From: Porodaedalea pini
Taxonomy: Eukaryota > Basidiomycota > Agaricomycetes > Hymenochaetales > Hymenochaetaceae
NCBI GenBank assembly: GCA_002794775.1
Contig: NBAY01000049.1
Span: forward strand, 1-64,000
Direction of reading: 5' to 3'
DNA length: 64,000 nt
The translations under genes were made by a program, and so were the position numbers. Under the pieces are notes generated by a model. The model had not been told where the DNA came from and ran no database searches. It saw nothing but the letters and a program-made list of their open reading frames with translations. Shown here in pieces: positions 8,754 through 18,500 of this stretch. How positions within the stretch are numbered: the first letter of the stretch is position 1; every line of letters starts with the position of its first letter.

Positions 8754-11700
8754 TTACCCCCCCTTCAAGGTTGGGCGTCCCGACCAACCATGATCGCAGT
8801 CGTCAGGCTCGGTGTCGACGAAGAGCGGACGGAGTCGTTGACGAGGGATGTCGAGTTTCCGAGGTGCACCGGGATGTTTGAGGTAGAACTCAGCGATCGC
8901 CTCCTTCGCGTTCTCGCCGAAGTCCGTCTCAGGCTGCCAAGTAGGTTCATTGTAGCTGACCCACTTGACAAGGTACTGTAGTTTCCCTCGGTGCAGACGT
9001 GAGTCTAAGACTTCCTCGAGTTCGTACTCCTCCTCGTTGTCGACGATGTCTGGCGGCGGCGGCGGCGGTTGCTTCTGGCTTTCAAAGGACGGTTCGACGG
9101 CGGGTTTCAACAGGGCTTCGTTGAAGACAGGGTGGACCTTTTTCCATCGCTTCGGGAGTTTGAGCTTGTACGCGCTCGCTCCTACCTTGTCGACTACGTC
9201 AAAGGGGCCGTACCATTTGTCTGCGAGTTTCTTTGTCGGCGAGTCCGTACTGATGTTTCGCCCATCAAGGAAGACCTTGTCTCCAGCCTTGTACTCCACC
9301 GAAGCTCCTGCTGTCCGGTCATGGTATCGCTTCATGTCCTCTGCTGCCTTGACTAGGTTGTCCTTAGCAACGCGATGAGTCTCCTTGATGTGCTTTGCGA
9401 ATTCTTCCGCTGACATGTTAGCAGATGAGGTTCGCGTCGTGTCGAAGCTCAAGGGGTGACGTCCTGTGTTCACGTAGAAGGGGGACATCTTCGTTGCTGA
9501 GTGTTCGCGGTTGTTGTATGTGAACTCTGCGAGGGGGAGCCAGTCCTTCCAGTCCGATTGCCGATGGTTAACGAAGAGTCGAAGGTACTGTTCGAGCTCT
9601 TGGTTAACGCGTTCCGTTTGACCATCCGTCTGTGGATGGTACGCTGTTGACGGGTTGCCTTCAATGTGCAGAAGTTTGTACAGTTCCTTCATCATTGACG
9701 CATCGAACTGCGTGCCTCGGTCATGGATGATCTTCTTTGGTAGGCCATGGAGGCGGAAGACGTGGTCGCGGTATAGCTGGGCCATGCCTTCTGCTGACAG
9801 CCTCGTCGTCGTCGGGATCGCGTGCATCTGCTTCGAGAACCTATCCACGAAGACGCAGATCGCGTTGTGTCCCTTGGAGTCCGGGAGCTCTCCGATTAGG
9901 TCGACCGTAACAATTTCCCAGGGTCCTTCAGGGACAGCGTTTGGATGGAGCGGTCTAGACCTCGACGTTCTTAAGGCTTTCGTCCGTTGACAACGGTCGC
10001 ATCCTCGGACGTATGCTCGGACGTCGGAGAACATTGATGCCCACCAGAAATCGCGACGGACGAGCTCTACTGTTTTCGACGCTCCCGGATGACCCGCCAG
10101 AACCGAGTCGTGGCACTCCCGCAACACGGCCTCTTTTATTGTCGATGGAACATACACCTTGCCCTTCATTCGCCACAACTCGGCGACCTCCACCAAACCC
10201 ATAGGCCTCTCCGACTCGTCCTGCGCCCTCTGCGCTTCACCCACTCGTTCCATCACCTCGTCGCGCGATGTCCGCACCACTCCACGGTTCAACCACTTAT
10301 CCTTGATGAACACGATCCCATCGTTGTCATCCTTCCCCTGATCATAGCCCGCCATGCACGATAGTAGGTCTGCCTTGCCCATCGTCTTGCCCGACTTGTG
10401 TTCGAGGTGGAAGTCGAATTCTTCAAGTTCAGTCCGCCAGCGAGCTTGGCGATAGCTCAGCTTCTGCGCCGACCTGAAGTAGGTGAGGTTGGCGTGGTCG
10501 GACCAGATTTCAATCTTGTGGCGAGCGCCAAGGAGGTATTGCCACCACTCCTTGAGCGCCGAAACGATCGCGAGCATCTCCTTGTCGTAGATCTCGTAGT
10601 TTCGTTCTGCCGGTTCAAGTGCCTCTGACCTGTAGGCAATCACCCTCCACTTCCCTTCCTGCTTCTGCAACAACACACCACCGAGTGCAAAGTTCGACGA
10701 GTCCGCTTCTACGCGGAAGGGGCCCTCGTCATTGGCGATGGCTAGGACTGGAGGTGAGCAGAGACGTCGTCTCAGCTCCTCGAATGCTTCCTGCTGTTCG
10801 GTCTCCCATACCCAGTCCTTCTTGCCCGTTAACGACGTCAACGGTCGGACCACCTTGCTGTAGTCCTTAATAAACCGTCTCAGCCAGTTTCCCATGCCGA
10901 GGAACTGTTGCAGCTCCTTGAGGTTCCGTGGGACTGGCCAGTTCGCAATCGCCTCTGTCTTTGCCGGGTCAGCCCTGATCTCGCCATTGCCGATGATGTG
11001 GCCGAGGTATTTGACGACCTTGGCGTCAAACTCGCACTTCTCCGGCTTCAGGTACAGGCCATTTTCTCGGAGGATCTGGAGTACGCGCCTCGACGTGTCG
11101 ATATGCTCCTCAATGGTTTCTGAGAGGATCAGGATGTCGTCGAGGTATACGATGATCAAGTTCGCATAGATTAGGTCCTTAAAGATGTGGTTGACAAAAG
11201 CCTGGAATGTGGCCGGCGCGTTGCAAAGACCAAAAAACATGACCGTCGGTTCGAAGAGGCCCATGTTCGTGCGAAACGCTGCCTTCCATTCATCACCCTC
11301 GCGGATCTGGATATTGTAGTACCCCCAGCGAAGGTCAAGCTTAGTGATGTACTTCGCTTTCTTGACCTTGTCGACGAGTTCGTCAATGAGAGGGAGGGGA
11401 TACTTGTTCTTGATCGTACCGTCATTGAGCTTACGGTAATCCTGGATCGGGCGTAGCGATTTGTCGGCCTTCTTAATGAAGAAGAAGGGCGATGCCATGG
11501 GCGATATCGACCGTCGAATGCGACCCGACTTCAGATTTTCATCAAGGAAGTCCTTGAGTGACTGCTGCTCAGTTGGCGTGAGCGGGTAGATCTTACAGTC
11601 GCTCGGTTTGAAGTCGGGCTTCAAGTCGATGACATGGTCCCAGGGTCGGTGTTCTGGCAGCTTCTCGAAACCTTTTTCGCTGAAAACGTCGGCGTAGTCG

Positions 11701-12398
11701 TTGAGGTATGTGGGCCAGGACGCCTTGTCCATTCGCATCTCACTCACCCTCCTCATCTGCTCCACCACCTTCTTCACCTTGCCTAGGTCCTCCACCGGCT
11801 CTCTCTCGATCGCACATTCTTCTGGACAGCGGGTGAATTCGATCGTACCCGTTTTCCAGTCGACCTCCGGATTGTGACGTCGAAGCCAGTCGTATCCTAG
11901 GAAGATGTTTGACGACGCTAGGGACGTTACCGCGAGGACGATCCTCTCCTGGTGACGGCCGATCATGAGCTCAACGTCAACGTACTCCTCGATCAATCCG
12001 GCCTCATTGTGCGTGCCATCGGCGTTGAGCACCGCGAGGGGTCGAATGTAGCATTTCGTTTCCAACCCGTACCTCTCGACGAACCTGATGTCGATGCAGG
12101 ATCCCGTGCATCCCGAATCCACAAGGGCATGCGCATCTACCTCTCTCGCCTCACCCGCTATTTCATGCTCAACGGTCAGGAGAAGGTCCAGCTGGCGTCC
12201 GCCAGTTCCTCTCATGAACAGTTGCTCGTACTCTTCATTTTTGTTCACACCGGTGAGGACTTCGTAATCGGGAAAACCATCGACGTCGTTTGCATCTATG
12301 TATTGTACAGACGGTTGGTTATATTTTAGCGAATCCGGATTTGAAGTCCCTTGTTCTTCTCGGTCAGTCGCCCCGATGGCTACGCCTGACCACTCGCA
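8754..12398 (-). CDS. Pol polyprotein of element B: protease, RT, RNase H, integrase, chromodomain
   Basis: Polyprotein that copies and integrates the element. Residue numbers count from the GTG at 12248. Aspartic protease DSG at 44-46; reverse transcriptase with YLDD at 368-371; RNase H starting at VEADSS near 512 with EIYDKEM near 551 and WSDHAN near 581; integrase zinc finger H712, H719, C749, C752; DDE core D782, D842 and E878 with 35-residue spacing; chromodomain about 1073-1125 (EYELEEVLDSR...YLVKWVSYNEPTWQPE). There is no ATG before the protease, and the frame is open back to the gag slippery site at 12398-12404, so expression is inferred by -1 frameshifting. The chromodomain suggests targeting to methylated histone H3 chromatin, as shown for related chromoviruses. 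All catalytic residues are present. Confidence 0.95.
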   Translation of the reverse strand, partial: CEWSGVAIGATDREEQGTSNPDSLKYNQPSVQYIDANDVDGFPDYEVLTGVNKNEEYEQLFMRGTGGRQLDLLLTVEHEIAGEAREVDAHALVDSGCTGSCIDIRFVERYGLETKCYIRPLAVLNADGTHNEAGLIEEYVDVELMIGRHQERIVLAVTSLASSNIFLGYDWLRRHNPEVDWKTGTIEFTRCPEECAIEREPVEDLGKVKKVVEQMRRVSEMRMDKASWPTYLNDYADVFSEKGFEKLPEHRPWDHVIDLKPDFKPSDCKIYPLTPTEQQSLKDFLDENLKSGRIRRSISPMASPFFFIKKADKSLRPIQDYRKLNDGTIKNKYPLPLIDELVDKVKKAKYITKLDLRWGYYNIQIREGDEWKAAFRTNMGLFEPTVMFFGLCNAPATFQAFVNHIFKDLIYANLIIVYLDDILILSETIEEHIDTSRRVLQILRENGLYLKPEKCEFDAKVVKYLGHIIGNGEIRADPAKTEAIANWPVPRNLKELQQFLGMGNWLRRFIKDYSKVVRPLTSLTGKKDWVWETEQQEAFEELRRRLCSPPVLAIANDEGPFRVEADSSNFALGGVLLQKQEGKWRVIAYRSEALEPAERNYEIYDKEMLAIVSALKEWWQYLLGARHKIEIWSDHANLTYFRSAQKLSYRQARWRTELEEFDFHLEHKSGKTMGKADLLSCMAGYDQGKDDNDGIVFIKDKWLNRGVVRTSRDEVMERVGEAQRAQDESERPMGLVEVAELWRMKGKVYVPSTIKEAVLRECHDSVLAGHPGASKTVELVRRDFWWASMFSDVRAYVRGCDRCQRTKALRTSRSRPLHPNAVPEGPWEIVTVDLIGELPDSKGHNAICVFVDRFSKQMHAIPTTTRLSAEGMAQLYRDHVFRLHGLPKKIIHDRGTQFDASMMKELYKLLHIEGNPSTAYHPQTDGQTERVNQELEQYLRLFVNHRQSDWKDWLPLAEFTYNNREHSATKMSPFYVNTGRHPLSFDTTRTSSANMSAEEFAKHIKETHRVAKDNLVKAAEDMKRYHDRTAGASVEYKAGDKVFLDGRNISTDSPTKKLADKWYGPFDVVDKVGASAYKLKLPKRWKKVHPVFNEALLKPAVEPSFESQKQPPPPPPDIVDNEEEYELEEVLDSRLHRGKLQYLVKWVSYNEPTWQPETDFGENAKEAIAEFYLKHPGAPRKLDIPRQRLRPLFVDTEPDDCDHGWSGRPTLKGG

Positions 12399-12404
12399 AA
12401 ACCC
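12362..12404 (-). promoter_or_regulatory. Predicted -1 ribosomal frameshift signal (gag to pol, element B)
   Basis: On the minus strand the heptamer GGGTTTT (12404-12398, phased G GGT TTT in gag) is followed by a 6-nt spacer GCGAGT, the arm GGTCAG (12391-12386), an 18-nt loop and the arm CTGACC (12367-12362). The gag stop lies inside the loop. Slippery heptamer, spacer and stem match the standard X XXY YYZ design; L-A virus uses the related GGGUUUA. The stem is short (6 bp plus a possible wobble), so efficiency cannot be judged. Confidence 0.7.
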
Positions 12405-13447
12405 TGCGAGTCGATGACCTCTTCGTCATTGTCTTCTTCCTCCACATAGTCCTCCACCGTCGACCTTCGAGTGTCCACGACTTCCTCGAATGCCGACTCC
12501 TTCATCGCGCCGAGCTCGTCAGCGATGAGGCGGTGCTCGCCCAGTGCCATCAGTTCCAACATACGCTGGATGATCGGCTTCGCCTGCGGACATTTGTCCT
12601 TAAAGTGCCCCAGTCCGCTGCAAATCCAGCACACACGCTTTCGTTGCGCCTCATTCATCGAGACGTCCATCGGTTGGCCGGCACCTCCGAAAGTGACGCC
12701 CGTCGCGTCACGCTTATCGGCGTGCGGGGCTGCCACCTGTCGGCGTGCAGGAGGCCCTTGTTGGGGCGTCGGACGGGGCGTGAACGGCAATGTATGACCT
12801 CGTTGGATGGCGCGAATCTGCTGTTCGCCCCGATCGATCTCAATGGCCTTCTTTTTCCATGCCTCGTACGTTGTTGGCACGGGCGTCGACCTCAACACAC
12901 CGCGGACCACCTCGATGTTCATCGCGCGTTGCAAGCGGTCACAAATGACGCCTTCGTCCTTCAGCTCCGCCGCCTTGATGATCACGTCGAGGTCCTGGAA
13001 GAACTGGTCGGCGGAGAGGTCCTTCTGGATCTTGTCTCGGAACTTCTTCAGCGCCTTCTCCTTCCTGTTCGGATCATCGAAGGAGGCATCCAGTCGTTCC
13101 TGGAACTTGGCCCAGTCGTCCGTAAAGCTCACGACGCCATTCGTTGTGAATTCCTGGACGTAGTTTTGCGCCCACGTCGACGCGTTGCCACCCTTGAGGT
13201 AAGAGAGGGCGACATAGATCTTGCTCGATGACGAGGGATACCTCGTGGGGTTCGCCGAGACAAAGAGTAGGACTTCGCGCTTGAAGTCGAGGTAGTCATC
13301 GCCGCCAGCGAATTCGCGTGGCCGGGCGACGTCAATCGAGGGAGCTGGAGCTTGGGCTGCAGGGGCGTTCGTTGCTGCTCGGGTGAAGGCGGCAGCTACG
13401 ATCGCTGCGATCTCTTGTTGCTGCCTTTGAGTGAAACCTTCAGCCAT
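12380..13447 (-). CDS. Gag of element B
   Basis: 355-residue nucleocapsid/capsid precursor starting MAEGFTQRQQQ at 13447. An Ala/Pro-rich N-terminus is followed by the capsid-like start IDVARPREFAGGDDYLDFK near residue 38, then a CCHC knuckle (CWICSGLGHFKDKCP) near residue 280 that should bind element RNA, and an acidic C-terminus. It overlaps pol by the frameshift region. The reading frame stays open upstream to 13822 without an ATG, and this upstream stretch is conserved in A and C, so the true N-terminus may be longer. Confidence 0.92.
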   Translation of the reverse strand: MAEGFTQRQQQEIAAIVAAAFTRAATNAPAAQAPAPSIDVARPREFAGGDDYLDFKREVLLFVSANPTRYPSSSSKIYVALSYLKGGNASTWAQNYVQEFTTNGVVSFTDDWAKFQERLDASFDDPNRKEKALKKFRDKIQKDLSADQFFQDLDVIIKAAELKDEGVICDRLQRAMNIEVVRGVLRSTPVPTTYEAWKKKAIEIDRGEQQIRAIQRGHTLPFTPRPTPQQGPPARRQVAAPHADKRDATGVTFGGAGQPMDVSMNEAQRKRVCWICSGLGHFKDKCPQAKPIIQRMLELMALGEHRLIADELGAMKESAFEEVVDTRRSTVEDYVEEEDNDEEVIDSQGFASGQA

Positions 13448-14223
13448 CGCTGGTACGGGCGTATGTGTCAGGCGCTCAGGGGGTGTCGGCGGTGACGAGT
13501 CTCTATGGGGTGTACGATAGCCTCCTGGTTCGCTTGGGAGGACGACCGACGATGTCGAGACTGTCGGCGATGATGGTGCACGGGGAGGTCGAGGCGCCCA
13601 ACGAGTTCGCTCGCCGGAAGACGGGTCAGTCGAGTACCAGGCGTGCCTAGTGTCGCTCCACCAGAGATTATGGGTGACGTGGTTTCTGTCGTCCGCTACG
13701 TACGATTGGCGTTCCGCGTCGTAGCGTGAAGAAGAGGGGAAAGCCTGCTGTTGTTCCTCGGTGAGATCTATCTTGACTACGTCGGGGGGGGAACAGGTAG
13801 GGGCTGGTTGTCCGGATGTATGTTACGCTGACGAAGGACAGGTTCGTTGGCGAGTTTGATGACCAAACGGAAGGAGGCGACCGAGATCACAATTGACAAC
13901 GATGTCGACGACTGTACACGGTGTGTTACCCACGTCCAGGTCAGATGGTTCCTCCACCAAAGAGAAAGACGGAGGGCCAGGGTGGGAGAAGGTTTCCCGA
14001 TTAGGACGTCAGGTCCTTCAAGGTCGAGTAGGCGCCTGAATGTGGTAAGAGTCGGGGAAAGTCGGATTACTTAATACACGAACATTCGAAAAACGCCCGG
14101 GCAGGGTTGAGGGTTGTCGTTCAGGGGGTTTACACGTCAAGTCCGTTGAGGGGAGCGCTCCTCTAGACCGAGTGAAGGCGAGTCGGCAGCGACGACGTAC
14201 GCTGGGGATGAGCCTGGGTGGCG
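13448..14223 (-). other. Leader of element B with conserved upstream frames
   Basis: Contains an ATG-less frame from 14070 to its TAG at 13777 (about 97 codons) with SLWWRNHLTWTWVTH, SIVISVASFRLVIKL and NEPVLRQRN stretches. It overlaps a -1 frame that opens at 13822, reads VKIDLTEEQQ, NHVTHNLWWSD and SPPTPPERLTHTPVP, and continues into gag. The same two frames occur in elements A and C. Compared with C, B has an extra stretch of about 70 bp near 14000-14065. Confidence 0.5.
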
Positions 14224-14234
14224 GTTCTGCTTTT
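14224..14234 (-). other. Self-primer binding site of element B
   Basis: Read on the minus strand this is AAAAGCAGAAC, one base inside the 5' LTR end. It is the exact complement of the predicted RNA start GTTCTGCTTTT at 14441-14431 (minus), which lies about 30 nt downstream of a TATATAA box at 14475-14468. Confidence 0.8.
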
Positions 14235-14235
14235 A

Positions 14236-14648
14236 TGTTAGGCGGGAGTCCGGGAGACGACTCGGACTGGGCAGGCCTCGGCTGACTGTTGTCTGGGACG
14301 TGCTGTACTCGAGCGTAGACTCGGGACACGCTTACTCAGGCTAGGTCGTCGCGGAGGTAAGAGGATTAATACAAGTCTAAACTAATACAAGGGGGACGAG
14401 TCTCACCTAGGTCGTCGCGGAGGTAAGAGGAAAAGCAGAACAAGGAGTTCATGCGATTCCTGAGACCTTATATAGCGACGACCGTGAGACTATATTACCT
14501 AACATTACATAACGAGTGGGAATGGAACGAATGAAGGCAGTGTGGGAATGATTGTGTAAGATGGGTAAATATAATGAAAAGGACGGATATAATAAAGAAA
14601 ATGGTAAAAGGGAAAATAAAGGAAAAGGTGAAAGTTCAGGTTCTAACA
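14236..14648 (-). repeat. 5' LTR of element B
   Basis: 413 bp, the better preserved of the two LTRs: the four CpG sites lost in the 3' copy are intact here. It carries the TATA box, the predicted RNA start and the twin CTCTTACCTC repeats. The bases following 14648 are the target duplication GAAAC and then pol of A. Confidence 0.95.
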
Positions 14649-15126
14649 GAAACTCACTGACAAATGGTATGGTCCCTTCGAGATCGTCGACAAGGTCGGA
14701 GCTAGTGCATACAAACTCAGTCTCCCCAAGCGATGGAAGAAAGTCCACCCTGTCTTCAACGAGGCCCTGTTGAAACCTGCCATCGAACCATCCTTCGAGA
14801 GCCAGAAGCGACCAGCACTGCCGCCACCCGACATCATCGACAACGAGGAGGAGTACGAGATCGAGGAAGTTCTAGACTCACGTCTGCACCAAGGGAAGCT
14901 ACAATACCTCGTCAAGTGGGTCGGCTACAATGAACCGACTTGGCAGCCCGAGATGGATTTTGGCGAGAACGCAAAGGAGGTGATCGCTGAATTCTATCAA
15001 AAACACCCCGGTGCCCCTCGAAAACTCGACATCCCTCACCAACGACTACGCCTGCGCTTCGTCGACACCGAACCAGTCAACCACGATCACAGCTGGTCGG
15101 GACGCCCAGCCTTGAGGGGAGGGTAA

Positions 15127-15585
15127 TGTTAGGACTTGAACTTTCACCCTGTCTTTTATTTTCCTTTTATCATTTCTTTTCTTTTTACCGCTCCTTTTCA
15201 TTATATTTAATCGTCTTTTCAATCACTTCCCACACTCACTTAGTACGACCCAACCTTCATTTGTTCCATTCCTAGTTACATAAACTATACAGTACTTAGA
15301 TAATGCAGTCCCACGGATGACACTATATAGAGGAAGGTGGAATCGCAGAAGCCCCCTGTTCTGCTTTTCCTCTTACCTCCACGTCGTCCAGGTGAGACCC
15401 GCCCTCCCCTTGTATTAGTTAGATTTGCATTAATCCTCTTACCTCCACGTCATCCAGTCTGAGTAAACCCACTGCCCGAACTTTGTGTTTGAGATACAGC
15501 TCGTCTCAGACAACGTTCGCGTCACCGTCAGGTGTCGCACGTTGAGGTTGCCTAGTCTGAGTTCCACCCAGACTTCCGCCTAACA
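15127..15585 (+). repeat. 3' LTR of element A
   Basis: 459 bp, TGTTAGGACTTG to CCGCCTAACA, directly after the pol stop. A run of purines (GAGGGGAGGG) just upstream is the polypurine tract. The 3' flank ACATG and then the Copia gag follow. Confidence 0.95.
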
Positions 15586-15590
15586 ACATG

Positions 15591-18500
15591 ACTTAATGTC
15601 AAAGCTGAAGGCTCAGTTTGACATGGTCACGGCCACTGCCGAAGCCGTCAGCGAGCGAGAACTCTTCACGCTCAAATGTCAAGCGCCAAACAAGCTTGAC
15701 AAGTACCTGGACAAAATGGTCGACATCCGCAATAAACTCACTCGCATGGGAAACACATCTATTGATGACAAAGCCTTTGTCAATGCTCTCACTACGGGCA
15801 TCCCCAACGATTTTAACCACGTCGTCACCGCTCGTCAAATGATGAATAAGACCCTCGACATAACTGACGCTGCCCATGCACCTCACCGAATGACATTGAC
15901 AGAATTATTATCAGACCTTCGTGCAGACTTCCAACGCTACATGCTTACGCTTGCAAAGCTGAAGGAAACCGAGTCAGCAAACTATGCATCAAGTGGAAGA
16001 GGTCGCAGCGGACATGGAAGAGGCCGTGGACACAGTCATGGTCGTTATGACAACCATGGGGACAGGCAGAACAAAGGAAAGGGAAAAGAGATGGTCTCAG
16101 ATGAAGACGCCACCTGCTACAAATGTGGTGGAAAAGGGCATAAATCACCTCAATGTCCCTCGAAGCAGAAATCATACAAGAAAGCCGATGCAGGATCTGC
16201 AGACACAAAGTCACCCGCTCCCGCTCAGCAATCTGGTTCGACATCAGCACCACCTCCGCAATATAAACCAGAGGTGGCAACATCTGCATACATCAAGGAA
16301 ATTGTCAAGGATGCATGGCTCGGAGAAGTCATAGACTGCTCTGAATTAGCCAGACAGGGAGAAGCCGAAGCATCGAGCATCTCCACTGGACAAGTTGACA
16401 TATTTGACTCTGGTGCTAGTCGTCATATGACACCCCATCGCGAACGTCTCACAAACTATCAGCCGCAATCCACAGTTAAAACCAGGATTCATGCCACCAA
16501 CAACCAAACCTTTCAGGCCGTTGGCGAAGGAGACATGATCATCAGGCTGAATTGCCCAGGTGGAATGACCACCATGCGTCTTAAAGGGGTTCTATACGCT
16601 CCTGAAATGCATTCAACGCTCATCTCAGTTCCTAAACTTGACCAGGCCAGTTATACTTGCGCATTCAGAGGAGGCAAACTCAATATCTTCAATCGCTCTC
16701 AGGACCTTATCACTGTCATACCCAAACTAGATGGCCTTTACAGGATCTACCATGAGAACAACGCCTCTGCCGCAGCCGTCACATCTGCACCCCGCAAAGT
16801 CTCGCTGTTCACTCTTCACAAGCAGCTGGGACATATTAACTTCAATTACATCAAGCAGATGATACGAGAAGGAAAGCTGCCAGGAATCACCTTGGATGAC
16901 GCCAATGCCACCTCAGACCTGGAATGTGCCGTATGCATGTGAGCCAAAGCACGCCGAGCTGCAGTCTCTACTACTAGGATTGGAGACATGTCAGATAGTT
17001 TTGGCGACATCATCTACCTTGATGTTTGGGGACCAGCCAGTGTCAGGACAGTGCACAATGCACGCTACATCCTTACCATCATCGACGATGCTACCCGCTG
17101 GCTTGAAATGATCCACATGGGAGTCAAGTCAGAATCCTTCAAAAAATTCATCGGATTTGAAGCCCGTCTGCAACTGCAGCATGGCGTATGCATCAAATGC
17201 GTCCACTCAGATCGAGGAGGAGAGTTTCTATCCGATGAAATGAATGCTCACCTTGAACGTCAGGGCATACTTCGACGTCTCACCATCCATGATACCCCTG
17301 AACACAATGGAGTCGCCGAACGCGTACACGGCACTATCTTCAATGGTGTTCATGCTGTTCTTTTAGCCTCCGGATTGCCAAAATGGCTCTGGGGATATGC
17401 GCTCAACTACATCGTCCAGATTTATAACCACACTCCGCACCGCTCACTTCAATACAAATCACCTTTTGAAGTTTGCTTTGGACACATCCCCGTCAACATT
17501 CTCCATGAATGGGGACAGCTGATCTATATTGGCACAAACCCAAACTCGAAGCTGGATGCACGTGCAGTCGAAGGACGATGGGTTGGTTTTGACGACACCT
17601 CTAATGGACACCACGTCTACTGGACTAAGGAGAAGAAAATCACCATTGAGCACAATGTCGTATTCTCGAAGAAGGAGACTCGTCTCATCGAGGGGGAGCA
17701 AGAGGATTTTGATATCGGACCAGTTGCTGATGATGATGAGACCGAATCTACCCTCATCTCAAAATGACCTCGCTCTTCTAGCCCAGAATCAGACCGATCT
17801 GCCAAATGCTCAAAGTCATCCACATTGGAACCCGGTGAAATACGAGAACCTGTTAATCCACTCATTGTCGAAGGAAAGCGCACTCGCACACCCAGTCGGA
17901 AAATCCGTGAATCAGCACAAGTCGTCATGGAGGTTATAAACTCAATGTCACGAAACTGGGAACCGATCATTCGCATCATGGATGCGATACCTGACTATGA
18001 AGCACATTCTGTCGCCCAACTCGAATCTAGAGACCCGCTGTCACTCACAGAGGCTCAGTGCAGCCCTGATTGGCAAAACTGGTATGCCGCAATGGAGGAT
18101 GAAATTAGATGCTTAAATGCACGTAACTCCTGGAGTGTTGTTGACAGACCACAGGACACAAACATTGTTGGCAGTAAGTGGGTATACAGGACCAAGCGAA
18201 ATGCACAGGGAAATGTCACAGGTCACCGAGCTCGTCTAGTCACACAGGGATTTACCCAGATTGACAGCATCGACTATTACTCAGACAACATATACTCCTC
18301 GGTCATAAACCCCACTGCAACGCGTATGATTCTCTCAATGGCTGTGCAACATGGCTGGGAAGTTCACCAGATTGACGTCAAATCTGCCTACCTCTATGGA
18401 AAGCTGAATGACGACAAACAGATTTTCATGTGACCACCTCCTGGAATTAAGGTTGAAGGCGTACCTGGCGAAAAGGTGCTGAAATTGAAGGTAGCTCTCT

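Larger units (their letters stand above)
8341..14648 (-). mobile_element. Chromovirus B, full-length and apparently intact
   Basis: 6.3-kb element in reverse orientation inside the pol of A. Its 413-bp LTRs (14236-14648 is the 5' one, 8341-8753 the 3' one) differ at four sites by eye, all CpG to TpG/CpA and all in the 3' copy. The target duplication GAAAC (8336-8340 and 14649-14653) is perfect. PBS, gag, frameshift signal, a complete pol and a G-rich polypurine tract next to the 3' LTR are all present. Gag and pol have no stop or frameshift besides the expected -1 junction, so this copy could be autonomous. Confidence 0.95.
5212..15126 (+). pseudogene. Pol of element A, nonsense-riddled and split by element B
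   Basis: One reading frame over 5212-8340 and 14654-15126; element B occupies the gap. Protease, RT, RNase H, integrase and chromodomain are all recognisable by alignment to the intact Pol B. TGA codons are at 5556, 5843, 6639, 6963, 7548, 7560 and 8133; where Pol B gives the ancestral codon, all but the first are CGA to TGA. The protease DSG has become DLG and the RT YLDD has become YLND, both explained by CpG transitions. A short in-frame deletion lies before 5847. Rejoining 8340 to 14654 restores KKLTDKWYGPF. The stop codon TAA (15124-15126) abuts the 3' LTR. Non-functional. Confidence 0.92.
2560..15585 (+). mobile_element. Chromovirus A (Ty3/Gypsy), interrupted by B insertions
   Basis: Full element with 459-bp LTRs, TGTTAGG...CCTAACA ends and a target duplication ACACG (2555-2559) / ACATG (15586-15590) that differs by one transition. 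It sits inside the Copia gag. Its own body is 2560-3812, 4231-8340 and 14654-15585; the rest is a solo LTR B and full-length element B. Pol carries a C-terminal chromodomain, which places it with the chromoviruses. It is inactive: several nonsense codons, a protease DSG-to-DLG change and an RT YLDD-to-YLND change. Confidence 0.93.

Noticed and set aside
9655..9990. Plus-strand open frames across 8.8-13.4 kb
   Set aside because: All lie antisense to the intact gag and pol of element B; no independent features.
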